The translations under genes and the position numbers were made by a program. 64,000 nucleotides of DNA from Semisulcospira habei (taxonomy: Eukaryota; Mollusca; Gastropoda; Semisulcospiridae), in NCBI GenBank assembly GCA_036245525.1, contig BTPG01000002.1:165081439-165145438 (forward strand), given 5' to 3'. The notes beneath the pieces are model-generated. The model was not told the DNA's origin. It saw only the letters and a list, made by a program, of their open reading frames with translations, and made no database searches. Position 1 is the stretch's first letter. Every line of letters begins with the position of its first letter. Shown here piece by piece: positions 33,348 to 44,029 of this stretch.

Positions 33348-33369
33348 TCGGTCGAATCATCAGGATGAA

Positions 33370-33730
33370 AATGGTTAGAAGCGGCGTACAAACCGGGTGA
33401 TCGCAGAAGTGTTTTGTTGCATTTGTTGGTCAGTTTTTAACCGTCAGAAAATAAAATGCGCTTGTAGTAATTTGTCGCGCTTGATCGCGACGGCAAGGAC
33501 AATAAAGATGCCTGTGATGTGCCGCAACTCAGAACCCTGGCCAGACCTCCCCCTGCAGCCACTGCGGTCGAACGTGCCTGTCCCGGATTGGCCTCCGCAG
33601 CCACGAGCATGCCTGTATACGTCGTGGGCAAACCCTATAGAATCTTCGTTCGCTAAGTCAAAGCCAAGAAGATTGAAACCAGCAGCACCATGACGCGAAC
33701 GAAGAGAAAGGCAGCATTACTTGTTTAGTC
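33370..33730 (+). other. 98-codon open frame, not recognised
   Basis: ATG 33397. Contains a Pro/Trp-rich segment (SEPWPDLPLQPLRSNVPVPD) arising from an imperfect internal duplication. No splice or family support. Confidence 0.15.
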
Positions 33731-33742
33731 CTCAGTCAACCG

Positions 33743-33815
33743 CATCAGTTGATTGATTGATTGATTGTACATTGCTTAACGTCCCGACAGCAACAAGGCT
33801 TTCTCAGGACGTCAA
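33743..33815 (+). repeat. Dispersed repeat end
   Basis: (ttga)n followed by ttgtacattgcttaacgtcc cgacagcaacaaggctttct, the inverse of 23633-23700. Confidence 0.55.
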
Positions 33816-34095
33816 CCGCATCAGTGCATCTAGATAGATCCTCATGATACTATACTGTAAGTGGCGTTTTCCTGTAGTGTAGCGCGTGCCCGTCGAGACT
33901 GATAATGAGTCGACATTTCGTTCCTCTGTTTTGAACATGTATACAGTAATACAATATTCGCGTGTTATTATTCTCATTTACTTAATTCTGCATACATAAT
34001 TATTTGTGTGGCCTTCATTATGATCTAGTTGCTCCACCCACCAATCCATCCACACATACCACCCCCACAACAAACCGGCAAACAGACACTCGCAC

Positions 34096-34280
34096 GCACA
34101 CACGTCCGCACGCACGCACGCACGCACGCACGCACAAACAAACAAACAAACAAACAAACAAACAAACAAACAAACAAACAAACAAACAAAATAACTAACT
34201 AACTAACTAACTGACTGACTAACTAACTAACTGACTAACTAACACAATTAAACAAACAAACAAACAAACAAGCATGCAAA
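34096..34280. repeat. Compound tetranucleotide tract
   Basis: (CGCA)n, (CAAA)n, (CTAA/CTGA)n, (CAAA)n in series. Confidence 0.93.
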
Positions 34281-34599
34281 CATACAAACAAAAAACAATA
34301 ATTGTTTCGCTCTGGTGTGTGATTTTGTATCACACCACTGTACACTATGTTCACATTTGTCCGTACATGCGTAGTCAGGTTCACCATGTTTTCTAACCGA
34401 CTTTGTATGCCAGCACACCCACGCACACATACCTGTGTGGGAAACACGGTAAAAAACCAAGGACCATTCACCTGGCGCCAAGACACACACTGAACGTCTT
34501 TGTTTTAGCCCCATATCTGTAAGCGCCATAAAACCCATCTTCTGTGGTGCATTGCTATGGCCCTCATGGCTGTTTGATTTGCGGAGCCGGGGTCAGTCG

Positions 34600-35375
34600 T
34601 ATGAGTGAACTTAGCCCTGCGCCAGCCACTAAGCAAGGTGCTCTGCTATAGAAGGGGGGGGGGCGGGGGGAGAGAAGGGGGGGGGGAGAGAAGGGGGGGG
34701 GGAGAGAAGGGGGGGGGAGAGGCTAGGGGGTGAAGGGGGGTTGGGGGGGTGAGTTTTTTTTTTTTTTTTTAATAGAATTTGCATTCTTCTTCATAGAATA
34801 TAAATTCACAGGCTTTCACTGAAGTTTAACGAAATAACCAGGACGTTTTCACTTCACGAACACCTCATTTTTCTGCTTTCGCGTTTCACGACGACCGGAC
34901 CATGTTTCAGGGCCGGATAACGACGATAACAAATTGCAATTACGGATCACGAAAACTGAACATACACCAATCACGAATCACAATTTTAAAGAAATACCCT
35001 CCCCCTCTCCCCCCCCCCTCCACGCGCTGGGACCATAATGGCGTTGAGGCGCGTCCCCTGGGTGGTGGATAGGGGGTCCCTCGTGAGAGGGGTGCACCGA
35101 ATGAAATAAGGTGCCGTGAACCAACATGGTCTAAGGGAAGGTGACCCCGACAGAAAACCCCTGGTCCTCCTAGTAAGGCCGGGGTTGGGCGTGGGGGTAG
35201 CTTCCCCACCCTGCAAAAAAAAGGAAATAGCTACAAAAACGCCGACGAAAAGACTAACAGTAATTCCTTTCCTGGAGGACGAAGGTTCTTCTACTTCTTC
35301 TCCCCCCCCCCCCCCCCCCCTATTTTCTGCTTAGTCAATGGCTGGCGCAGGATTAAGCTCACTCAAGCAGCTCAA
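34600..35375. mobile_element. Family G element split by 670 bp, or a longer relative with 45-bp terminal inverted repeats
   Basis: agtgaacttagccctgcgcc agccactaagcaagg at the left is complementary to ttagtcaatggctggcgcag gattaagctcactc at the right. Between them lie G-rich tandem DNA, a T run, an AT-rich part and a C-rich part (34990-35215) with no clear ORF. Confidence 0.5.
34648..34770. repeat. (GGGGGGAGAGAAG)n tract and T run
   Basis: G runs alternating with agagaag, then about 20 T. Confidence 0.9.
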
Positions 35376-35420
35376 CTCAGAGGCCACACTAAAATGCCTC
35401 TATTTGGCAGCTGCTCCTTC

Positions 35421-35516
35421 CCAATGCCCAAAAGGCAATCGGGCGACGTTGGCCGCAGTTGGTCAGCGCACAGCTGTGCGCGGGCCTACATGGGCTCGCT
35501 GTCCTTTTGCGCATGA
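35421..35516. repeat. Family E palindrome
   Basis: ccaatgcccaaaaggcaatc / gctcgctgtccttttgcgcat. Confidence 0.72.
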
Positions 35517-35529
35517 GGTTGCTACCAAC

Positions 35530-36325
35530 TGACCAAGGAGCCTATAAGGTCGTGTTACATATTGAAATGAGGTAGGTGAGGCCGGAGTGCAAGACCGGTT
35601 TTTTTTTTTTTTTTTATAATTTACATTTTCTGCCTTCTTTGGCATTTTGCTGGAATTTGCTTAAAATCTCTTGATAGATGAGTAGAGACACGTTTTGGTG
35701 CTTTGGGCTTAACCAGCGGACTCTTTTTGTCCTAGTTTGAGTTGCCAAGCGGCCCGATGGTGATTTGAGGTGTGTACCAGTTTTGGCTGCGCTTGAACGT
35801 AGGGTTGATACATAATCATGTTGATAGCCCGGAAATGAGACTGGTGATGTCCTTATTTTTCATATATATATATATTTTTTTAGGGTTTTGTGCATGGCAA
35901 ATGTGCAGCAAGTGGGCGGTAGTGTTGTCAGTTTAGGGGCCGGACTGAAAAATTAGGGGATGCGGCCGGACAGACTAAAGCTAGGGCATCAGTTTTAACA
36001 TATGGGACTGCAGGGGAGGCCCACTGTGTGCTTTGACCTATAGGCTTCGCTATATACTCCGTCTTTGCCACCTCCACTGCTGGAGCTCAAGCGAATCTCT
36101 GCCTGCCGCCACCATTGATTCCGTACCGTATACTGTAGTGACCAAGACAGACAACTGCGTTTTAGAACCATGCAGAAAGAAGCGACCGAAAAAGGACGTT
36201 ATCTCCCATACATAGATCTTCCGTGACGCGTCTGGCACACACGATGCTTGATAACCGTTAATAGATTTAAAACTTAACACCCTACTCCGTCTGAAGAAAA
36301 TAAAGGTAAACGAACCTGATATTTT
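35530..36325. other. No recognised gene
   Basis: Includes a T run (35600) and a short TA run (35862); nothing else supported. Confidence 0.4.
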
Positions 36326-36330
36326 GCCAA

Positions 36331-36393
36331 CAAGAGGCATATATCCTCATGAGCCACTGCAGTCTCAGGGGCTCATGAGGATCTGTGTCTCTT
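36331..36393. mobile_element. Family A core
   Basis: caagaggcatatatcctcat / atgaggatctgtgtctcttg. Confidence 0.72.
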
Positions 36394-36758
36394 GAAGATT
36401 GAACGGAAGGGGGTTGATGGGGAAGGATAAAGCAGACAGAAAACCATTGTTCGAATTTACCGATAGGCAAAACTATGCATTGAGAAAAACACATCATTAT
36501 CAGAGACACCCTTCCAGTGTTCAGTATTTTGGTCGGTCGAAGAATACTCTTTGAAGATGTGTTTAGATCAGTTTCAGTTATCAGTTCTAGCTCATGAAGA
36601 ACTTTTAAGTAAAAGCTTGTGGCAGATGCCTATCTATATACGTTTATTTTTAGTCAAAGGTAAAAAATCAGATCCCATTGAATACATACAAGCCGACCCG
36701 TGCGCTAGAGCGGCACTCAGTGAATCAGACACACTCCGCCGGCACACGCACGCATGCA

Positions 36759-36789
<31 letters not shown>

Positions 36790-37092
36790 TCCGGGACACA
36801 CACACACTAGCGCGCGAGATTTTGAGAGAGTGAGTCAATTCATGTTACAACTCAAGTTGTTTACTGTTGACCGACTTAAAGGTGTTGACAGATATTTCTC
36901 GGTATGAAATGGGCTAATCAGTTGCATCGACCGACCGAACCAGTCCCAGCCTTTTCAGTTTGCAACCCAAGCTTTGGAAGGAGTTTTTCACCTGTACTGA
37001 GAGGCGGGTATTCTATAACTGATACGGGTCTTGACAACAACGTAAAAAGCAGCCGAATATGACCAACCGTAACTGATACGCCATGTCAGCGG

Positions 37093-37318
37093 TTAACCCT
37101 TATAGCCCCGGGACCCTGGGGCAGGAGATGGATTGAGCATGATAATTCAAGGGTAGTGTCAGATGAGCTTGGCGCCTGAAGGCGCCAAGCTCATCTGGCA
37201 CTACCCTTGAATTATCATGATCATGATCATGACCAATCCATCTCCTACAACTAGTACATAGTCGTTAGGCAACACCTCCAAAATTTGAGAAATGGGATCT
37301 TGGGGCTAAAAGTGTTAA
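37093..37318. mobile_element. Family B element
   Basis: Stem with agatgagc / gctcatct (paired variant); catgat triplicated on the right edge of the stem. Confidence 0.85.
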
Positions 37319-37459
37319 TTAAAGGCCACAGTGGCGGCCAGGTTTAGCGCAGCGTATACGTCAACAGCGAACTGAGACAAACAATACTAATCCTAGGCAT
37401 TAACCCCTTCACTGCCGGCTGACGCAGATTGTGCTTCTGAAATATCATTATTTTGTTAA

Positions 37460-37740
37460 TATTTGACTCAGTGACCTATGCCCAAATGATGCCTGTTGAA
37501 AGAACTTCCGCGGCAGTTTATCTGTCCAACTCAGTGACGGAGGACCATGCTGCATACCAGTGTACAATCCGTTTGCAAGAGGCACAGATCCTCACTGTTA
37601 TGATATTTGACTCAGTGACCTATGCCCAAATGATGCCTGTTGAAAGAACTTCCGCGGCAGTTTATCTGTCCAACTCAGTGACGGAGGACCATGCTGCATA
37701 CCAGTGTACAATCCGTTTGCAAGAGGCACAGATCCTCACT
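37460..37740. repeat. Exact 144-bp tandem duplication
   Basis: atttgactcagtgacctatg starts at 37461 and again at 37605; the units look identical. Each ends in a family A left arm (gcaagaggcacagatcctca), so the duplicated unit is part of a family A element whose left end is ttaaccccttcactgccggc at 37400. The period is a multiple of three, which keeps a 120-codon frame open. Confidence 0.85.
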
Positions 37741-37819
37741 GGACCCCGCACCGTCTCTTGTAAGCGGATTGTGTTCAGTTTTCCTCTGCCGGCATTAAAA
37801 AGTACAAAATTTTGACAAT

Positions 37820-38260
37820 GATATCATCCACTGGTTGCCGCCGGACCCCTCAACTGACATGAGTGCAGGTGTACTGCCGGACCAGCCAGTTGTGCAGGCT
37901 ATTCGGGGGCTGCCGGCTTTTTTTTTTTTTTTTATCACGCGAAGATGCGAAAATAAATGAAATACCGCTTTCAGTCACGTCAGTGAACAAATGTAGCCCA
38001 CATCCCACCACAGAGCTCCGCTAGATCCTAGCGTGTCGGAGTTCAAATCCCGTTATACCCCGCCACGCGGCACAGTGGATACTGTCAGCTTTATCGCCAC
38101 CACCGCGCCTCTTAGCGAAATACGAGCCAGCAATCTCACTCAGGGACGATAACTCCTTTGCCCGCCAGCAGACGTCTGTGGCGCGCTTAGATATATACAC
38201 TTCCGTTGGTGTATGAGGTAAATGATACTGTTTCTAGACACTTTTTTTAACGTCAAGTAA
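37820..38260. other. Unique-looking DNA with a tRNA-like B-box
   Basis: ggagttcaaatcccg at 38038 resembles a tRNA T-arm, but no full cloverleaf could be drawn; perhaps a SINE remnant. Confidence 0.25.
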
Positions 38261-38261
38261 G

Positions 38262-38500
38262 GCACCACCGGCTTTGAACTATCATGATCGATCCATATCT
38301 TGCCGCTGTGGTCGGTGCTAAATAGAGTATGTACCAGCGGCCCTAATGATTTTTCAAGGAATGAGTCATAGTAGAACCAAGTTAGGCTACCTTGTCCTTG
38401 ACGTGACTCAAAGCCATATCATGTCTCGGTGTGACTCATGTCTTCCCAGGAGCCACGCTAATCTGGCACTACTCTTCATGAACTATCATGGTCGACTTGT
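38262..38500. mobile_element. Rearranged family B fragments
   Basis: ggctttgaactatcatgatc gatccat at 38269 and ctaatctggcactactcttc at 38457: right arms without left arms. Confidence 0.4.
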
Positions 38501-38752
38501 CTCCCTAACTGCATTATATATAGGAAAATTACCTAATGTGACCCGGGACAAGGCCGGGGTCTGTGCGCTAGAAGTAATAACTTGAACTGAAAGGAAACCG
38601 ACAAAACGACGGGTTTTCAAGCTGCATCATAGCTTCGTAGATACACGCTCACCAGAAGTCGCGGAACTAAAAGCGAGCTTTTCTCAGTCCTAATTATAGC
38701 CCCCATACCTTCCTCGCTCCATGTAGCGCAGACGTAAATACGGATATCACAC

Positions 38753-38819
38753 GAGAAGAGGTATATATTCTCATGAGCCCCTGCATCCGCAGCTTCTCAT
38801 GACAATCTATGCCTCTTAC
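38753..38819. mobile_element. Family A core
   Basis: aagaggtatatattctcatg / tctcatgacaatctatgcct. Confidence 0.62.
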
Positions 38820-39119
38820 CGTTTTAAAGTGCTGGTCGAAGGACTGCTCTATGTGTGTGTGGTGTTTGTTGCCTGCACGTGCGATGCCGGCTAGACAAGA
38901 GGGTTTTGTTTCGTGCTGTCAAAACTCTATTTCCAGCCAAAAAGCACAACTGACACAAGAAATCTACAGTGGGAAAGGGGGAAAACTCGGCTGCATTTTG
39001 CAAGTGCCGACTGTACCATGTCCGTCGGATGACTTTCTGAAATACACTCACTGGCTTCTGCTTGGCTGGTGAAATCAGTTTTTTTTTTGTGTGTGTGTCA
39101 GACTGAGAATATTGGATTT

Positions 39120-39245
39120 TACCTTGTAGCCGGCGGCTATCAATTTGAAGGTGAGTACATCACTAATTTAAGATAACTGCATTGTTACTCTCCGGTTCCG
39201 ATCAATTTAAATGTGAGTTTATCACCAATTCAAGATACTTTATTC
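39120..39245. repeat. Diverged tandem duplication (about 70 bp)
   Basis: atcaatttgaaggtgagtac atcactaatttaagata recurs as atcaatttaaatgtgagttt atcaccaattcaagata. Confidence 0.55.
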
Positions 39246-39520
39246 AGTGTTGCTATCGCAGAGATCATTATTCGTGCGGCATAGCAAAATGTGTTTTACC
39301 ACCGACACGTGACAACTGATGGTCTTGCAAGGTACGGCAAAATCTGTCTCTCTCCATGGCGAAATTTGTTTTGCCAATGCAATGTTTTGCTTGGGACTTC
39401 AGCTGAAACCTCTCTCAACTAGTGTTTCACTGACCTGTTTCTGTTGAACGATTTGAAATCAGGTGTCCGATTACTGAAAAAGTTAATGCTACGTCAATGA
39501 GCCTGCGTTTTGTCACAGAA

Positions 39521-39629
39521 CCAGTGCGCAAAGGGCCATCGGGCCGATGTCGGCCGCCGTTGGCCCGCCTCACGGCTGTGCGCGGGTCAATGGCGTTCGA
39601 CGTCGGCCTGATGGCCTTTTGCGCATTGG
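39521..39629. repeat. Family E palindrome
   Basis: ccagtgcgcaaagggccatc / gatggccttttgcgcattgg. Confidence 0.8.
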
Positions 39630-39699
39630 GGAAGGCCCACAGTATCCCTTCTCCTGCGCCTCGCTTCCTGCACATATCTTTCAGGGTCATGTCTGATGT

Positions 39700-39830
39700 T
39701 AACCCATTTAACCCCAAGGCCGCATTTCCCACATTTTAGAGGCGTCAAGTTACCTGACGTCTATGTACCAGTTCCAGGAGACGGATCAACCGTGATAATT
39801 CAAGGGTACTGCCAGAGTTAGACCGAGGCC
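39700..39830. mobile_element. Family B element, right half lost
   Basis: ttaacccatttaaccccaag to gataattcaagggtactgcc, then unrelated sequence. Confidence 0.6.
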
Positions 39831-39907
39831 ATCAGGGGCCAATCTACAAATACCGGTGTTCTGTATATCCAGCAGTAAAACAGGACACGTATAAAAAAAT
39901 AAGTGGA

Positions 39908-40136
39908 TTAACCCGTTCAATGTCTAGAAGAAATGACCACCACCCAAATGCCCGTAAGAGGTATAGATCCTCATGAACCCCCGCAGTTGCGGGGGTTAAT
40001 GAGGATGTATGCCTTTTTGCTGAAACTGCTTGGCAGTTTCATCCAAGTTCCTTTGGCGGTTGTGGATCTTTGAAGTTTAATTACAGTGATTTCAAGATCA
40101 CCATCTCAATGCATTGACTGGCAGTGAAGGGGTTAC
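39908..40136. mobile_element. Family A, near full-length
   Basis: TTAACCCGTTCAATGTC at left, GGCAGTGAAGGGGTTAC at right, core at 39956-40020 with loop cagttgcg. Confidence 0.82.
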
Positions 40137-40179
40137 AAGCCCTGACAAATATGCGACATTTCCATGTTTGCCCGGGCTT

Positions 40180-40383
40180 TTAACCCATTTATCGCCAAGG
40201 CCGCATTTCCAAATTTCACCTAATGACTATGTACCAATTGCAGGAGATGGTTCGACCATGATAATTCAAGGGTAGTGCCAGATTAGCTTGGCGCCTGAAG
40301 GCGCCAAGCTAATCTGGCACTACCCTTGTATTATCATGGTCAATCCATCTCCTGCTGTAGGGCATCGGGGCTAAATGGGTTGA
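40180..40383. mobile_element. Family B element
   Basis: Near-perfect stem with agattagc / gctaatct; right edge TTGA instead of TTAA. Confidence 0.83.
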
Positions 40384-40580
40384 TCAGTGTTAACGTCAGA
40401 CGTGCAACGTTTGACCTACCGCCTCTGTTCCGTAGGAACACACGTGCCCATTAAATGGACAAATTATTTACCGCTCGACAATGTGCAGACGCTTGGTTCT
40501 TGCCTCTTATCGAACAGATGAACTGTTAATAGGTGCACCTGTACCGCGGTACTCCGGCGCCACCCATTTTTCCCTGTAGA

Positions 40581-40680
40581 GGCAAAAGACCGTAAGTCCA
40601 TTTTTGTGAAAAGCGAGATTTTCATTGCAATACAATGAAAATATCGCTTTTCACAAAAATGGACTTGCTGTCTTTTGCCC
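40581..40680. repeat. Family H palindrome
   Basis: ggcaaaagaccgtaagtcca tttttgtgaaaagcgagatt / aatatcgcttttcacaaaaa tggacttgctgtcttttgcc. Confidence 0.82.
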
Positions 40681-40769
40681 TCCTTGCACAGCATTTTAAT
40701 TCCCATATTTTCCCTGAATTAACGGAGAGTATCATCTGTCCTCATAGCACAGAGGGAAGAAACCGGGCA

Positions 40770-40811
40770 AGCAAGAGGTACCTACAGATCCTCATGAGCC
40801 CCCGCAGACAC
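40770..40811. mobile_element. Family A remnant (left arm)
   Basis: gcaagaggtacctacagatc ctcatgagcccccgcag, right arm missing. Confidence 0.55.
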
Positions 40812-41246
40812 AGAACATATAATTTTGTTTTGTCCTTTCAGACAATAAGTCAAAATCTGTTGTTTAGCCGGGCCACTGTTCAGATCTTCAGGAAGTATGA
40901 TACGAAGTATGACTGGCATGTTTATCTGGGGCTTGTTTCGTTACTGTTGTTGTTGCTACTACATAGGTGATATTAAAGACAGCCAAACACCTTCTTCCAG
41001 GATAAAATGGCCTTTAAAAAGCCCAGGTCATCTCTTAAGTACAGGTTTGAAGGGCAAACAGTGTCAGCGACCTAAGAAAAAGTGAAGTGATGGTCTTAAG
41101 TGGCAGGTGATCTTTCATAAAGGTGGCCGCTCGTGACAGGTTCTGCTGTAGTTGTAACTGCTGATGCCAGTCCTTGTGTTACACACATGTTAATGTTAAC
41201 CTACCTGCACATGATCGGAACGCCGAAACTGATACAAAGTACATGT

Positions 41247-41308
41247 ACTGACGATCAAAAGAAATGCGACATTTTTGGAATCATCGGAATTTGGCTCGCC
41301 AGTATACA
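41247..41308. repeat. Family L copy, right arm lost
   Basis: gtactgacgatcaaaagaaa tgcgacatttttggaatcat, ending gccagtata. Confidence 0.6.
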
Positions 41309-41329
41309 ATATGCTGGTCAAAAATAATT

Positions 41330-41445
41330 CAGACCAAAAAGGTCAGTGACTGCCAAGCCTGTAAAAGTAGAAGAACAAAGAAAGAGCCACGCTTAAAAGA
41401 CAATTACAACACAGCTTACCAATATCGTTCAAACTATAGACAAAC
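41330..41445. repeat. Family M half element
   Basis: cagaccaaaaaggtcagtga ctgccaagcc, acgcttaaaagacaattaca acacagctt. Confidence 0.55.
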
Positions 41446-41826
41446 ACTGAAACAAGTATACAATTCGCTACTTATCTTGTCAGTGTGAAGAAGCTAAGAA
41501 GTGGCAACTGAAGGTAACTTTCATATTATTTTCTGGTCTTGTCGGGAGTAAAGCAGCACTGAAAAATATTTTGTCGCAACCCAGCCTGTGACTAAGCATT
41601 TATAAATGAGGCAGAGCAAGGTCAGTGCGTCCTGTCCCCCATCTTATCGTTACGGGTTCTAGGGGCAAGGCAGCGGTATATTTTCTGTCAGAGACTAAAT
41701 TGATAATGCTGATACGAGGGCGGGTACACAAGTAAATTCCGTCGTCAGCGTTGCTCGTTGGCACGGCCGGGGCCTTTCTGACAAGATACAGGCTGATTAT
41801 TTTAGAACGAAGAAGCGGAGACGTTG

Positions 41827-41954
<128 letters not shown>

Positions 41955-41980
41955 GTCATTAACTAAGAATGTTTTTTAAA

Positions 41981-42076
41981 TTAGGTTGCCATTTGGAAGT
42001 AGGTAGCGCTTTTTGTTGCGATGTTTAGAGGAGGAAAAATCGCGACAAAAACCGCTACCAACAGGCAAAGGGTTGA
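41981..42076. mobile_element. Family D palindrome, diverged
   Basis: gtagcgctttttgttgcgat / atcgcgacaaaaaccgctac; ends ggcaaagggttga. Confidence 0.7.
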
Positions 42077-42121
42077 ACCTCTCCACTGCCGAGATATAAA
42101 GGCAAAACAACAAACAAAACT

Positions 42122-42201
42122 TTAACTCATTCGAGACGTGCCGCCTCCGGATACGCGGCTTAAGCCGCGTATCCGGAGGCGGCACGTCTCGAATGATTTA
42201 A
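42122..42201. mobile_element. Family C palindrome (80 bp)
   Basis: Nearly perfect; one mismatch near the right end. Confidence 0.87.
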
Positions 42202-42245
42202 AGTCACGTGCTGTAACAAAGTCCCTGTTTTTAGATTTTGGAGTC

Positions 42246-42535
42246 CGAAATAGCTCCGGCGGTTACGGCGTCAGCGAAAGAGAGCAAAGGGCACAGACGG
42301 GTCGTCGTGGGTTCGATTGCCGTTATGGCCGCCCCGGTCGCTGGATTCGTCAGTAATCCGGGCTTGTTCACTAGCATGTCCGTTGAAAGGTCGTGGTAGA
42401 TCACAGTGGCACAGTTGCAGTGCCTCGCCTGAATTTATCAGTGTTTAGGTCGTGTTATGTCCCTGTCCCCCATAAACCGCCCGTTATAGTGTCGTCCTTT
42501 ACACGCCAGTGCCGTGGACATTAAACCTGAAATAA
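42246..42535 (+). mobile_element. tRNA-derived SINE
   Basis: Head has an A-box-like tagctccggcggttacggc and a B-box gggttcgattgcc about 60 bp later. The body continues to gccgtggacattaaacctga. The 3' half matches 3820-4008. Presumably copied by a LINE in trans (family knowledge). Confidence 0.62.
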
Positions 42536-42760
42536 CTGAACCTTGTCAGTTCTGTAGTTTGGACCCACCCCCACGCCACACACACATATAAACACCACCC
42601 CCACTCCGGCAGGTAACTGATCCGCCGCTGATTTAAAATTGTAAAAGAAGTGCTGACGGAGTTAACCTCTTCAAAATCTGTGGACGCAGATTGCGTTTTC
42701 CAAGTTTACCGTCAAAGATCTCCAGCCGACAAAAGGGAACACGGGCTCAGAGTGATTTTA

Positions 42761-42811
42761 GCAAGAGGTATAGATCAGTTGCGGGGGCTCATGAGGATCT
42801 AAACCTCTTGC
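42761..42811. mobile_element. Family A core with left-arm deletion
   Basis: gcaagaggtatagatc is joined directly to agttgcgggggctcatgagg; about 16 bp of left arm are missing. Confidence 0.65.
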
Positions 42812-43211
42812 AGTTGGGAGGTGTTCAGCGTGTCTCGGCAGACAACCAGCTAATTGTCTAAACAACCCAACCTAAGCCGCGTGGGTACGACGAATTTCTT
42901 TTTCTTTGGTGAGTATTGTATAACGTAAACCCGGAAGTCGTCATAGAACCATCCCGAAATGAAGCCGAGCACTTCACTTTGTCCTACACGGTTTTCGGCT
43001 CCGTCAGGAGTGGCGTGTACATTGTGCATGCTAAAGTATTAACAAGTTCACCTTTCTAGTCTAAACTGTCTATTCTCTGCTGTCTAACATGAAGACTTCC
43101 AGGTGCCTTCAACCTTTGAAATCTGCCTGACGGAACAGTCCGTCGGAGGCTATTCCACAAAGCAAAATACATATCACGAGTTCCTGTGAGATGTTAACAC
43201 TTATTCCATCT

Positions 43212-43277
43212 GCAAGAGGTATAGATCCTCATGAGCCCCTGCATATGCAGGGGCTCATGAGAATCTATGCCTCTTGC
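43212..43277. mobile_element. Family A core
   Basis: Near-perfect stem; centre gcatatgc. Confidence 0.8.
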
Positions 43278-43401
43278 AAGCTCTTGTTGCATGGAGACTC
43301 AGCAGAGGATTATATTAATGCTTTCTGTTTCAGAGGTCAGCCTAATTTTCAAGTGTTACTCAAGCGGATAAATGAAGCGTAGGAAGCTTAGAGCATCATC
43401 T

Positions 43402-43467
43402 GCAGGAGGCACAGATCCTCAAGAGCCGTTGCATATGCAGGGCTCTTGAGGATATGTGTCTCTTCCA
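43402..43467. mobile_element. Family A core
   Basis: Paired change cctcaagagcc / ggctcttgagg in both arms. Confidence 0.75.
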
Positions 43468-43708
43468 TTCAAAGGTCAATCTCATCTTGTCATGCGTTTC
43501 TCAAGACGGCAAAGTTATCGGAGTTTCAATGCATCCATAATGCACTGAATTTCCTAACTGGCCAAGACGGCTCGTGGCAGCATACGAGATTCATCATCCC
43601 TCACAAGCAAGGACAATCCTTATTTACATCTGTATGTTTTCAGACGAAGGAAGCCATTAGGAGCTCAGCGGGCGAGTGGTTTGACAGATTCGGTGCAGAT
43701 TTCTTCGG

Positions 43709-43771
43709 ATGGCGTCTGGATGCCTGATAGCGCAGCTGGTGATGCTGTACATCTGTGCAGTTGAAATGTCG
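43709..43771 (+). CDS. Candidate first coding exon (signal peptide) of the ZP gene
   Basis: ATG at 43709 opens MASGCLIAQLVMLYICAV, a short polar start followed by a hydrophobic core, a classic secretory signal. A consensus donor, GTGAGT, follows at 43772. Using that donor the exon ends in phase 0, whereas the next identified exon (49407) needs one leading base. A weaker donor at 43776 (exon end 43775) restores phase and would give M-S-V-T-K-I-E-C. The alternative is a missed small exon between 43.8 and 49.4 kb. The bases before the ATG are not a strong Kozak match, but G follows it. Assignment to the ZP gene is by position, strand and the expected need for a signal peptide. Confidence 0.5.
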
Positions 43772-43998
43772 GTGAGTGTAAACAGGAACAAAAATCAATT
43801 ATAACATTTGCAAGTAGATATCATGGATGTGGTCGTGTTTTGAGTAGGATCGCTGAAAGAATATGATTAGGCTGTACGTAGACTAAGCCTGTCAAAGATA
43901 GACCCTTCACTGCCAATAGACGTTCGTTGTATGTTTGAAATCATGGCCAATTCCACGTCAAGAGTCCCCAGCGGTTAAAACGAGCATTGATTAAAATG

Positions 43999-44029
<31 letters not shown>

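Noticed and set aside
37453..37815. 120-codon frame with a 48-residue repeat
   Set aside because: Explained by the 144-bp tandem duplication of non-coding element DNA; no splice or start context.
38020..38085. Possible tRNA gene around ggagttcaaatcccg
   Set aside because: A T-arm-like stretch is present but no acceptor, D or anticodon stems could be paired.
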